A DNA stretch of 24,120 nt from Carex sylvatica. Lineage: Eukaryota > Streptophyta > Magnoliopsida > Poales > Cyperaceae. This document shows positions 10,010-20,560 of the stretch, one piece after another. A program made the translations under genes and the position numbers. The notes under the pieces are model-generated. The model saw only the letters and a program-made list of their open reading frames with translations, was not told the DNA's origin and did not search any database. The DNA is taken from positions 1 to 24,120 of the forward strand of contig CAXKVR010000801.1 in NCBI GenBank assembly GCA_964058845.1, read 5' to 3'. The stretch's first letter is position 1. Every line of letters begins with the position of its first letter.

Positions 10010-10178
10010 ATTTTCAGCATGAATATTTTGATTAATATTAAAATTTGTTGAATTTTTAGAATAATTTAAATCAAATATCTGAATTTAGTGTATAATTGTG
10101 ACAATTTACTTAATTTCATGTTTTGGGGTGACAAATAACTAATCTCTAAATTTTGGAGTGGCAAATAAAAAATTCTCT
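10010..10178 (-). repeat. Right terminal inverted repeat, second MULE-like element
   Basis: Reverse complement reads AATTTTTTATTTGCCACTCC followed by TTTGTCACCCCAAAACATG, matching the left end. Confidence 0.65.
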
Positions 10179-11141
10179 TTTTTTATTAATAGAAAAGAAG
10201 AGAAAAAATTAATGTGAAAGAGAAATATTTTTGTGATATCTTGTTTTATAAGAAAATCAGGATAGATATTTCCGTCCGTTCGAACAGGCTAGATATCCAC
10301 GTTCCAATTAATTTACCCAGATTCAAACTCTGCTAAAAAAGAAAAAGAAAAGAAAAGATACTTAGTCGGAACTCTTTTTTCCGTCCAGTGTCTTTCTCTA
10401 AAATGTCTTGAGAGAAGAAATAAAGTACAACACTTGTTCTCGCTTTCTTCACTAATCATAATAGATTAATTACTCAATAGAAGAACCTTTTTAATTTGAT
10501 GTTATTTGTACAAAATTTATTTCAAAGCAGAGATTTGTCACTGCATTGAGATTAATAGAGGGTTTATTTTTTTATCTATAGTTCTTATTTCATTAATCTA
10601 TTAATGCTATGTTAAATATTAATTGGAGACTCAACATTAGAAACCTGTCAAGACAGACAAAATGAGAATGAAATAAAAAGGCAAGATAATGTTCGAGTGA
10701 ATATTCAGGTCCAATTTTGATCTAATATCAAATAAATTATGTCTATTATAATATATTATAATATTTTATAAGTTGAAAAATCAACGTCTAGAAATTATCT
10801 ACATTAGTACATTTTTTACAAGCTCTTGATGATAATCAAAATAAAATTAAAATGTCATATTTTTTTTACACGCGTATAAATAAAATAATGTATATCATAT
10901 CCAATAGTTTTATTTTGACTTTTAAGTTTTTAAATTTTAATTTATTAAAATTTTAAAAAATAGAGGCAGGAGGGAGACACAATAAATGAAAGCATTTGAA
11001 CCCATCTCATTTAGCATTTAGAAGGTTGTGTTCGTAATTTCTGCATTTCCTCTTGTCTTTCGAAAAATGCTGTAATTACCTCCTCTTCGGTTTACCTTTG
11101 TATAAAGGAAGAAAAGAGGTATTTTGGCACTTCTAGGTGCA
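10179..11141. other. Spacer between second and third MULEs, no gene
   Basis: AT-rich, with A/G-rich runs around 10330-10360. A TATA-like TGTATAAAGG lies at about 11099-11108, upstream of the region that later carries the kinase fragment, but nothing ties them together. Confidence 0.4.
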
Positions 11142-11150
11142 CTAAGGGTG
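11142..11150. repeat. Target-site duplication, left copy (third MULE)
   Basis: CTAAGGGTG, identical to 12810-12818 and touching the first base of the TIR. Confidence 0.9.
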
Positions 11151-11549
11151 CGGCTATTTTTATTAATACTCTAATATATATATATTTTAAATTGTTCTCG
11201 CATTTTTGATTTTTTTTAAAACTGTCCTGACCGTCAGGCTCACGAGCGGTCCAGATCCTCTAGCAGACCACTCAGGTCAGGGGCAGTCCGCTAGGGACCA
11301 GACCACCCGAGCCAGGGACGGTCCGCTAGGGACCAGACCGCCTGAGGGCCGGGCGGTCCTCTATTTTTTTTTTATATATAAAGATCTTAATATTTTAATT
11401 TAAATAATTTTGTGAAGAAAAAGTTTTTTTTATGTCAAAAAATAAAACATTTGATATATTTATAAAGTGAAGTCGTAACTCTTTATAATTTTAATTAGAT
11501 TTGTCTGTTGGATATCACAAGTCTTAAGATAACACTAATTAAGAATTTG
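11151..11549 (+). repeat. Left TIR of third MULE
   Basis: Matches the reverse complement of 12419-12809 throughout. Shared strings include AAGATCTTAATATTTTAATT-type sequence, AACTCTTTATAA and GGATATCACAAGTCT. Confidence 0.9.
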
Positions 11550-12418
11550 ACCCCAATTCTTAATAATTTATTTTATTCAAATATACACAAGGAAATATAG
11601 TTATATTGCCTCAATAATGTCAACTTTTTTTTTAGAAAATAATTGAAGAGCGAGAGAGAGAATAATTGGATTATTTGATTATTGTCAATATATATCATTC
11701 GTTCGGAGATATGCAAACGAACACGATAAATAGTAAATGCATTTTAAAATAATTATATGAATAATTATTGAATAATCTCTTAGGCTTTTGACTAAACAAA
11801 ATACCGATCGTTGCATGTCTACCATTGAACGAAAACTTAAACTGAATTTTTGAGGTACTAAATAACGTTTTTTTTTTAATTCTGATACTTCGGATGCCCG
11901 GGGGTTTTCCCCGGGTGATATTCAAATCCGTCTCGTACCCCCCCCCCTTCTGAAAATTGGTCATACACACAAATCCGACTTTCCTAGCCAAAGTTATGGT
12001 TGTTTAAAGTTTTTCAAAAGTCGAAATTTGGAAATTCATAACTAATTGTAAAAAAATTCAAATAAATTGAAATTTGTGTCAAATCTGTGTATTTTTTAAT
12101 GCTCTACATGTTGGTGTAATCTCTTTTGCAGTTTGGTCAATGTATCAGTCCAGACTTTCTGATTTATCAGAAGAGTTCAAATTTGATGTTTTTAGTGCAT
12201 TGCACTATACCAGTGGTCTTTGTCTAGTACTTGGCTGCTGAGTTTGGATTTAGTACTATACCAGAGGTCAGCCTAGGGTGCTTGTGCATGGACATAGATC
12301 TAATTTGAGATTTGAACATATTTTAATTAGTAGCTCTAAACTACTGTTTTAGTACCAAAAATAAACAGAAAAAGATCAACAAGCTGTCAGAGCATGAAAA
12401 TTTTGTAATGAATGCCAA

Positions 12419-12809
12419 GTTCTTAATTAGTATTATCTTTAGACTTGTGATATCCAACTGACTAATCAAATCAAAGTTATAAAGAGTTACGACATCACTT
12501 CATAAATATATCAAATGTTTTATTTTTTAGTATACAAGAAAACTTTTTTCTTCACAAAATTATTTAAATCAAAATATTAAGATCTCTAAAAAAATAGAGG
12601 ACCACCCGGCCCTCAGGCGGTATGGTCCCTTGCGGACCACCTCTGGCCCGAGCGGTCTGCTAGAGGATTTGGGCCGTCCGTAGATCTGATGATCAGAGCA
12701 GTTTTAAAAAAAATGAGAATGCAGGGACAGTTTTAAAAAAATCTTTTTTTTAGAGTATTAATAAAAATGTAAAAAAATCTTTTTTTTAGAGTATTAATAA
12801 AAATGGCCG
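12419..12809 (-). repeat. Right TIR of third MULE
   Basis: Inverted partner of 11151-11549. It differs by scattered substitutions and by its own 36-bp tandem duplication at the outer end. Confidence 0.9.
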
Positions 12810-12818
12810 CTAAGGGTG
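12810..12818. repeat. Target-site duplication, right copy (third MULE)
   Basis: CTAAGGGTG, identical to 11142-11150. Confidence 0.9.
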
Positions 12819-12918
12819 TGAATATGTTATTTTGTGCATTCATGCATCCTGTCTGTGCTAGATGTATCTTTTCCTTTTAAATCAGTGGGAGATCTTGGTG
12901 AGATGTGTTATTTTGCAG

Positions 12919-13429
12919 ATAATCCTTTCATGTGTAATTGATGAGATAGTGAGACCAGGTTTTAAATCAACCCAAATTGCAGTAAAAGAATTGTATCCTG
13001 ATGGATTTCAAGGAGATAAGAATGGCTTGTCAGTCTTTCTAGTTTATATATTTTTTACTTAATTAATTTCCTTCTTTCTTTTAATAATGCAAAATTGCTT
13101 CCTTTTTAAAAAAATATTAAAAAAAACCCGTACGTCTTGTACTCTTGATTTCTGCTCTGAATTTGGACATGCATTAATTTGAACTTGAAACAACAAATGA
13201 CAGAACCTACAAAATGAACTTTGTTCTACATTCTTTTATTAATAGTTATTAATACTGATAAAGGAGCACTCAGTTACTTATGTTTTGCTCTCTTGGGTTA
13301 AAACTTAAAAATAGTATTTTAAATGCTTTTAACATAATGAATATTATATTTAGTATTTTTACATGATCTTTAATCTTCAGGCTGAAGTAAACTCCTTGCG
13401 ACAGCCGAGTCACTCAATTTTGGTTTTCA
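12919..13429 (+). pseudogene. Broken receptor-like cytoplasmic kinase (APK1/PBL type), two exons
   Basis: Exon 1 (12919-13028) follows an acceptor (TTTTGCAG). It reads VIDEIVRPGFKSTQIAVKEL then YPDGFQGDK, and with one base restored WL. This matches kinase subdomain II of the RLCK-VII family, where RPG..., IAVK (ATP-binding Lys), GFQG and KEWL are characteristic. The 1-base loss in the Glu codon turns KEWL into KNGL and breaks the frame. The exon ends at a GT donor (13029). After 352 bp and TTAATCTTCAG, exon 2 (13381-13429) reads AEVNSLRQPSHSILVF, matching the family's AEVNYLGQLSHPNLVKL, with the intron at the family's usual position after EWL. No exons for the Gly-rich loop, the catalytic HRD/DFG region or the C-lobe are found. 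Family members are soluble kinases acting below surface receptors in immune and growth signalling. This copy is dead. Confidence 0.75.
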
Positions 13430-14194
13430 GGGATCTTTCTTCAAGCCATATATAATCTAGAAGACTATAACCATATATAATACTACTGAATTGAAATAAA
13501 AGACAAAGGAAGGTCTTATGTTTTTTTACTTTTTTGCTTGTGTAGACTGTAAGGTTGTAACTTCACTGGCATCGGACCAACTGATTTAGTTTTTTGTACA
13601 AATTACTGACCATTGATTTAGCTTGAATATTGGAAATTTTAATTCAGATTTTGTATTAATTAGTGAATCAAACTCAGGTACAGTAATTCATATTTACATG
13701 TTGGTCTTTTATAACTTCAATTATCATAAAATTGCAGGACCTTAATTATTTCAAATAATTTTAGTAGGAGTATACGTTCTACATTTGGTTTGTTTTTGTT
13801 ATTGACTAATTATGCAATCAATTTTTCAATTAATCACATTTAAAAAAAAAAGGACTTTTAATTTTTACGGCAACACGTGGTTGGCACTTACTAATTCAGT
13901 CTAAGTGAACGCGTCTTATGTAAACCGTGATATAAGAAAAAATCAAGAAAGATAACTTGTAGAATCTTTTGAAAATGTTCATATTCATCCTTGCATACTT
14001 AACAACATGTATTTTGTTTATAGATGATTTTATTGATCAATATAAAGTTATAAACACTGAAACACATTTGTCATGAAATAAATCTAAAATGCATGAAAAC
14101 AGACGAGAGTATTTTAGTACCAAGTCTCTCATAAGCCCTTGTATATTATTCTTTAAAAATGAAGTTATAAAATATTTTGATGAGATGTTTTTAT
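13430..14194. other. AT-rich non-coding, no gene
   Basis: No further kinase exons or other coding signals are seen. The sequence has poly-A and poly-T runs only. Confidence 0.5.
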
Positions 14195-14300
14195 CAATGT
14201 TATTAGAACCGGATCGGACATTAACTCGATAAAGCTTCAAGTCATTGATTTACTGGTCAGACCGGTATGTCAATCGGTTCCTCCGTTGGTTTTTTAAAAT
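14195..14300 (-). mobile_element. Degraded DNA-transposon end (ACCGG-rich type)
   Basis: In reverse complement this reads as phrases such as ACCGGTCTGACCAGT, GTCCGATCCGGTTCTAATAA and AACATTG. These resemble an ACCGGTC-rich terminal segment that is widespread in flowering-plant genomes. Only one end is recognisable, and I see no partner end or duplication. Confidence 0.4.
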
Positions 14301-15164
14301 TGTTGAGTTTAATATTGAATTATTATCTCTTACCTTACTATAATGTTAATTACTGTGCATAAAGCTTAATTTTCACAAAATTCATTACATAAATAATCCA
14401 AATGATACTATTTATATTTTTTTTATCAATTTAAATTAGTGTACACCGGTGTTTTTTTTTTTTTTTAATTTACTGTATGAATCATTAGAACAACTTTTTT
14501 TTAAAATTTTTATATTGATTGGCACACTTTAGTATGTCAATTTCATATCTGATCTTGTCAGCATATTTAAAGCCAATACTATATTCGTACAATTCAATTT
14601 TAAATACAATACAAGAACATAAACTTAAAATCAAATAGAAACTTTAATAGATTTAAATTGTAAATATTATTTTACAAAAAAAAAGAAATTAAACGTTACA
14701 TGTTAAAAATAAACATTTGAGAAAGTACACAATATTTTTTTTTGCAATTAATAAGAAACTCGTACTTAATATGAAAATAAGAAGAACTAATTTTTTTTTT
14801 TTTTTAATATTCAGGGACTACTGGATTTCAATCAAAAAAAGAAAAAGATTCTAATTTCTTCTCAAGGAAAGGCACAGACTGGGTACAGGCAGGCGGCGGG
14901 GCTCAGTGGTCAGTGCCTCCAGTTCGGCTTCCAGCTTTTATTGACATCTTATCCACTTTCTTCTCCATTGTTCATTAGCTGGTCTTCTCCATTAATACCC
15001 ATTTTTTTTGTTTTTCTTACCTGACTAAATCCCATTTTACATGTTTTTTGTGTTTTTTTTTCTTTATTTTTCTTCTGTTTTTACTCGTTATTTTTTTTAG
15101 GGATCAACAATAACATGTAATCCTATATACACAAATATTCATTGAAATTAGCCTATTTTCTAGC
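14301..15164. other. AT-rich non-coding with one GC-rich patch
   Basis: Mostly homopolymer-rich A/T sequence. A GC-rich patch at about 14870-14950 (GGCAGGCGGCGGGGCTCAGT) stands alone and has no coding frame or full RNA-gene signature. Confidence 0.4.
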
Positions 15165-16080
15165 TAGCTCATTGAACTGAAACTTTTAAAAATACCTGTC
15201 CGAAAAATAATAAATTAAAAAACCACAAAATCTTAAAAACTCTATATTTAACATGTCCGTAACGTGAAATTACGTATATAAACTAAATATCTGCAACTTC
15301 AGGTTACGGATAAATATTTTTTTTAGCCTTTTGACCAAATCTGATTTTTCAATGGTCTCTGATTTGCTTTGAGAATTTTTTTATATTACGGACACTCAAT
15401 TTTTGTTCTGTAATTTTACGTTTGTGGAATGTGGATATGAAATTTTTACAAATTTGTGGTTTTTTTTTATTAATTTTTTTTTGTCAGAGATATTTTTAAA
15501 AATTTCAGCTCATTGAAAGTTTCTTCTTAACAACCTCCGAAACAAGCATAGAAATACTTATCACAGAATCAGTAAACATAAAATTCTACATTTAGGCTCC
15601 GTTCGAATGTCAAGAATTTAGTGAAAATGGGTGAAATTTTGAGCTAATTGGAATTTTCTATCCAAAACTTATTTAGCTGCACAACTTCAGGTTACAGATA
15701 AATAATATTTTTAGTCTTTTGATCAAATCTGATTTTTCAATGGTCTCTGATTTGCTTTGAGATTTTTTTTTGTCTTTGATTTTACATTACGGACACTCAA
15801 TTTTTGTTATGTAATTTTACGTTTGTGGAATGTGGATTTATTAAATATGAAATTTTTCAAAATTTGTGTTTTTTTTTTTGAATTTTTTTTGTCAGAGATA
15901 TTTTTAAAAATTCCGGCTCATTGAAAGTTTCTTCTTAACATCCTCCGAAACAAGTATAGAAATATTTATCACATAATCAGTAAACATAAAATTCTACATT
16001 TAGAATTCGTCCGAATGTCAGAAATTTAGTGAAAATAAGTGAAATTTTGAGCTAATTGAAATTTTCTATCCAAAACCCGC
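15165..16080 (+). repeat. Foldback repeat with tandemly duplicated right part
   Basis: A segment starting near CAACTTCAGGTTAC (15294) is repeated from 15683, so two copies of roughly 390-400 bp lie head to tail. Both share GGTCTCTGATTTGCTTTGAG, ACGGACACTCAATTTTTGTT, ACGTTTGTGGAATGTGGAT and TCCGAAACAAG. To the left, 15169-15275 is an imperfect inverted copy of the arm at about 15410-15515 (shared ACTTTTAAAAATA-type and AAAACCACAAA strings). The whole is therefore a MITE-like foldback that later duplicated its right half. The GGCTCCGTTCGAATGTCA phrase at 15595 resembles hAT-type MITE ends. No coding potential. Confidence 0.75.
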
Positions 16081-16430
16081 TGATCATTTTTTATACCACA
16101 CATTTTTAACTTTTTTCCCCACACAATTTCCAATTCAGTGTAATTTGGTTTTTGGAAAAAAAAAAAAAAAACGCAGACTGAGACTGAAACTTTTTTTTTT
16201 TCCCATTATGGCTGTGGTTGCTCTCTTTCTTCTCTTTATTGGTCAATGTCTGATCAACACACTCTGTCTCCTACGAGAGCAATAAAAATCAAATATGACA
16301 ACTTGTGCCACTCAAAGTTATATATAAATGGACCTTATTTCTTTTACGTTTACTTTGTAGGACTAAGCTACGTACGATGCGGAGACTTTAGCTTAATTGG
16401 TATGATCCGGATTTTTTTAATTTCATATTT
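16081..16430. other. AT-rich spacer
   Basis: No gene seen. The open frame at 16246-16434 has no recognisable domain and runs into the adjacent minisatellite. Confidence 0.4.
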
Positions 16431-16760
16431 TTAAATGTTTATTTGTTTATAAATATTTATTTTTAAAAAATATTTTTAATTGTTGTTTTCTTATTTTTTA
16501 ATTACATATTTTAAATGTTTGTTTGTTTTCTTATTTTTGTAATTACATATTTTAAATCTTTATTTGTTTGCAAATGTTTTTAAATGTTTTTTTTAATTAC
16601 ATATTTTAAATGTTTGTTTGTTTTCTTCTTTTTTTAATTACATATTTTATATGTTTGTTTGTTTATAAATATTTAGTTATTTGTAAATGTTTTTAAATGT
16701 TTTTTAATTATTGTTTTCTCATTTTATTTATTTATAAATATTTACTTATTTTGTTTGTAT
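16431..16760 (+). repeat. AT-rich minisatellite
   Basis: Degenerate tandem repetition of AATTACATATTTTAAATGTT, TGTTTGTTTTCTTATTTTT and TTTATAAATATTTA blocks, five or more times, with variable unit length. Confidence 0.75.
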
Positions 16761-17636
16761 CCATTTTAATAGTAACTTTTATTTTAAGTGTTTCATCTAC
16801 TTAATTTTATTATTTAAGTATTTCATTTTAATTACATTATCAAAAATTTATTAATAAAAATAATTTTATGATTTTAAAATATTAAGCAAAATAGAAATCC
16901 TTTTGAGTTGGGTACCGGACCATCCGATCTCTTTCGGCACAAATATTGAAGGGTCGGATTAGTTCGGATTTTGATTGTATGGTTGTGTTGGAAACTCAAA
17001 ATTTATGTTACTTTAGTTAAAAGATTTTTTTTTTAGGATAAACCCGTAAGTATTATATTAATTTGAGTAGTCTGAAAATTATAGTGCCGTAATTTGAAAA
17101 AAAATCTGAAGGTAAAATACAAACAGCTAAATGAAAAGCTAAAAGCAAAAAAAAAAATGAGAAAGATAACAGCAACTAGCGACCCGCCCTTTCCATCTTA
17201 TAAAAAAAATAAAAAGTGGAGGACCTAGATGAATAAAAAGTGGAGTAGTATCCCCACCCGAATTCACATCCTCTCCAATACCCGATAAGGGATACTACTC
17301 CCCTACTGCAGCCCGAATATCAAATCGGTTGAAATTTAATACCAAACCGGTTGTAACTGTGGTACTGGTACAACAAAATGTTACTTGTTGAAATCGATTT
17401 TAATTGATGCAACTGGTATATAATGAACTTGTACCAATTGGTACTTTATTAGTCATTGTTATACCAATTGGTTACAGTTACAATAAGGCTCTTAGCATTT
17501 GACTTCTTAAAGAGCCAACTGGTACTGTCTTTGTCCTATCTATAGCATTCCACTTGTATCTTGAGATATGTTGCGTTATATATAAATTAATATTTTTGAT
17601 GTTTGATAGTGATAGTTCATATGTTGATATTTATAG
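16761..17636. other. Non-coding region upstream of SHMT fragment
   Basis: No upstream SHMT exons are detectable. It contains a mixed-composition patch at 16905-16985 (GGGTACCGGACCATCCGATC), an inverted pair AGTAGTATCCCC (17245-17256) and GGGATACTACTCCCC (17288-17302), and a perfect 14-bp palindrome GTACCAATTGGTAC at 17431-17444. Confidence 0.45.
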
Positions 17637-17971
17637 GAACTCTAGTGAGAAGAACATTTCAGCGATATCCGTTCTTTTCAATTGCGTTCCATATAAAGTG
17701 AACCCGGCTAATGGATTGATTGATTATGATGAGCTGGAGAAGAATGCTACAAGTTTCAAACCAAAGTTGATCACATGCGGCGGCAGTGCATATTCAAGAG
17801 ACTGGGATTACAAGAGGCTCAAAGAGATTGCCAAAAGGTGCGGTGCATGGTTGCTATGTGATATGTCGGATGTCATCGGCTTTGTTCTCACCGAGGTAAT
17901 TTAGATTTAGTTATATTTCTTAGATATGTAAGCACATTCCACAGCTTAATGATATGTAACCAAACTCGGTC

Positions 17972-18141
17972 CGATGGGCAATTTAGACTGTCCGATCCTG
18001 ATTTCGGTATTGGTTCCTTGATTACTGAATCCTGTTGTAAAATCTCGAACTTTTGTCGATGGGCAGTTTAAGCTGTCCGATCCTGATTTCAGTATTGGTT
18101 CCTTGATTACTGGATCCTGTAGTAAAATCTTAGACTTAAAA
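17972..18141 (+). repeat. 85-bp tandem duplication
   Basis: CGATGGGCAATTTAGACTGT... at 17972 and CGATGGGCAGTTTAAGCTGT... at 18057 are two head-to-tail copies. Both share CCGATCCTGATTTC and TATTGGTTCCTTGATTACTG, with few substitutions. It lies about 75 bp inside the SHMT intron. Confidence 0.9.
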
Positions 18142-18231
18142 TGAAGAAAACAGAGCATCCAATATTTTCTATCTACCCCCAAACGGATCCATTTCTCTCT
18201 CTCACTCTATCCGCCCCACCCACCCTCTCTA

Positions 18232-18393
18232 ATGGCTATGGCGACAGAGACGACGGAGCGGCGCACTAAATGAACAGCGGCTTCAGAAGCGGTGTTCGAC
18301 TACGAGGGAACCCATGCTATCACCTATTTGAGTAATGGAGCAATATCCTCTTGCCTCCTCTCATGGCCATCTGACCCAAAGTTGAGCACTTAA
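18232..18393 (+). pseudogene. Broken first-exon-like ORF, unknown gene
   Basis: A C/T-rich leader (CTCTCTCTCACTCTATCCGC) precedes ATG at 18232, giving MAMATETTERRTK, then an in-frame TGA at 18271. The same frame continues as TAASEAVFDYEGTHAITYLS, then NGAISSCLLSWPSDPKLST and TAA at 18391. The leader, the Ala-Thr start and the non-random codon content suggest the front of a captured plant gene that has lost its frame, lying inside the SHMT intron. I do not recognise the family, and chance is possible. Confidence 0.3.
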
Positions 18394-20560
18394 AGAGCAA
18401 TGTTTTCTTACCAGTGATACATCATACCATACTCTCGCTTTTATCTGATTATTATATTAGTGCGTGATTTTGAAGGTTTGGGCTAGATTGGGTTTGAATG
18501 CTGGGTCACGGGTAGAAAAAGGCTGGAGGCTCTGACATTTTTCTTGATCTAATTCTAACTGTTGCCAGAATATAAGTGCCTTGATTGGTTGGACTTTGAG
18601 TTTGGAAGGGCTGTGTTACTTGATTAGTAGCTTAATTTAGTATCAAATGCAATGCAAATACAAGAAGGAATATATATATAATATATTGACTGTAAAAATC
18701 GCAAGGGTGTGATTTACAACGGACCATTACAAAGAACAGTAATAGAATTTTGTTAGCATCAAATCTAAAAGGTCATGTTGTATTGATCCAGATCAAAATT
18801 GTGATGTCAACTAGAAATTCCAGAAAATTTGAAGTTCAAATTCAGTTCAGCTGGAATTTAATTATCACTTATCTAGTGGATTCATTATCAGTACTCTTTT
18901 AACCCAAAACAACAGTTAGTGAGATATTGCACCAGAGTGGCAGAGTCCCATTTCATTGATCTTTTGATGTTTTTGGTTCGATCAAGGACTTACAGAAAGA
19001 TGATACATGAAAATGCTTAACTGAAAGCCCTAACAGTGAAAGATATTCTAACTGCATCACACAGGCCAAGAAAGGTGGGCTTAGAACCCTGAAACAACGA
19101 TTCACCATTCATGTAATTACTAAAATTATTATTTCAAAATAGTCCTCTAGAAAAATTTGAAGCAGTTTTTTGCTACTCGTACCCATTCTAAGCCGCTTTT
19201 CGCTACTCTTACTTATTCAGTTATTCTAGATAAAAAAATGGCTTCATTTATCCTAATTTGGGTCACATGGATAAAAAGATTATTGCTGCTTGTGCAGTTC
19301 AGTCAAAACTAAAACCAATGCATATATGATGTAAGAGTGCTTTATCAGGATTAACCATTACATAGGTAAATTCACACAATTCTAATCCAGGTATGCACTG
19401 TAGCAACCAGCAAACCTATGGTAGAACAAATTACAGGAAACTTGATTCCTACCAATACCATTTCTTTTATATGTGCATATAAAGGTGGGGTTTACACGCA
19501 TTGTTCGGTACCTAGCACCGCAAAGGTAAGCTCAAATATGAACACAAACATTCTTTCACAAATTATTAAAAGCACATATTTCTAAAAACATCATACATTG
19601 ATCATGTCCATACAAACATATTACAAGTTCACAAAAGCAATACTACACACACAAACAGATGAAGAGGGAAAATCGACACTCCTAATCACGCAATTTGTCA
19701 TGTGGAGAGAAAGATGTTCGAGGATCTTTAGAGACACAACAAAGGATCTGAATCAATTGGAAGAAGAGGGTTAAAACGCAGAAAAATTAGAACACCTTTA
19801 ATTGAATATAACAGCAGCAAGGTGACAGATTTGCAACAAAAAGTTCAAAGAATGAAGCAGGACCCAGAGGTCTGGTACGGATCGTTTCTGGCAAATACTT
19901 AATTTCAAAGTAAGAAAGAAAGGGGTGGAGGATCTACAACACTACCTAGATCATGAACAATCAGGGTAGTGGTAATCCCAGATGAAAACAGTACACAAAT
20001 CTGATGACAAGAAGTGGAGAAAAGGGATTGGTAAGCATAGGATCCAGTACTGGTATGCATGGGAACCGATACTTGTACGTTTCAGACCTGACACTACACT
20101 GACAAGACAATAAAACATTCATTGGTACGGGATGACCAGATACTGGTACTGGAAGTTGTTCCAAAATAGACTGGTACGTACGTACTACACAATTCGCGTG
20201 CTTGGTACAGACCTGAAAGAATGATATAAGCACAAAATCAGGGATTAATACGCTTATTTGTCAAGAGAGAAAATCTGACAAGTTGGGATCAATGATGCTA
20301 TAATTCCAGCAGGAGAGTAACAAGCAAATAAATCGAGCACTAATGTGCTAAAAGGTGTAGAGAGAGTCTGACAAGCTTGCTTGAGGGGCGCTAAATCCTT
20401 GCACAGGAGGATACCAGTTGCATGCCAGAAGCACAATTTTCCTCATTTTCTCATACTCTCATATTCTCAATTTCTTAAATTCTGTTTTTTTTTACTATTT
20501 TCCTTTCATATTTCAGCTTTTATTTATTTCGGCTCAAATGTTTTGAGCGCTATTTGTATT
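18394..20560. other. SHMT intron interior, no gene recognised
   Basis: Mixed-composition, intron-like DNA less AT-rich than elsewhere. Several GTACTGG/CCAGTAC phrases cluster at 20046-20180 (CCAGTACTGGTATGCATGG, GATACTGGTACTGG, GACTGGTACGTACGTAC). Minus-strand frames at 19961-20233 and 20254-20436 have no known domain. Confidence 0.45.

Larger units (their letters stand above)
6566..10178. mobile_element. Second MULE-like element with inverted ends
   Basis: The left end (from about 6566) and right end (to about 10178) are inverted copies over about 170-200 bp. Both read AATTTTTTATTTGCCACTCC, then TTAGTTATTTG, then AAATTAAG, AAATTG, CACAATTATA and ATTCAGAT. Each TIR contains short internal repeats of TTAGTTATTTGCCAC. 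GC-rich blocks sit just inside both ends (about 6790-7010 and 9890-9965). I found no convincing target-site duplication, so the exact edges are approximate. There is no transposase. It begins only about 25 bp from the end of the first MULE's duplication. Confidence 0.65.
11151..12809. mobile_element. Third MULE: 1.66 kb, 395-bp TIRs, 9-bp duplication
   Basis: The ends read CGGCTATTTTTATTAATACT (left) and, in reverse complement, CGGCCATTTTTATTAATACT (right). The 9-bp CTAAGGGTG flanks both ends exactly (11142-11150 and 12810-12818), the size Mutator elements make. TIRs run 11151-11549 and 12419-12809. Inside each is a GC-rich array (11217-11362; 12598-12695) based on GGTCCGCTAGGGACCAGACC, present twice on the left with period 35. 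The interior of about 870 bp has no transposase. It holds a GC hairpin (CCCGGGG, TTTT, CCCCGGG; 11897-11915) and a run of 10 C. The right end carries a 36-bp tandem duplication (12735-12770 and 12771-12806). Confidence 0.9.

Noticed and set aside
11897..11948. GC hairpin plus C-run as a possible terminator or retrotransposon mark
   Set aside because: No polymerase III or rho-type context applies, and no LTR ends or primer-binding site are nearby.
11695..11991. 98-codon minus-strand frame in the third MULE
   Set aside because: It begins near a run of C and a GC hairpin, has no transposase motifs and runs into AT-rich filler.
14880..14935. CTCAGTGGTCAGTGC with AGTTCGGCTTCC as a tRNA or SINE promoter
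   Set aside because: The A- and B-like boxes are only about 20 bases apart, too close for a tRNA, and no stem pairs form.
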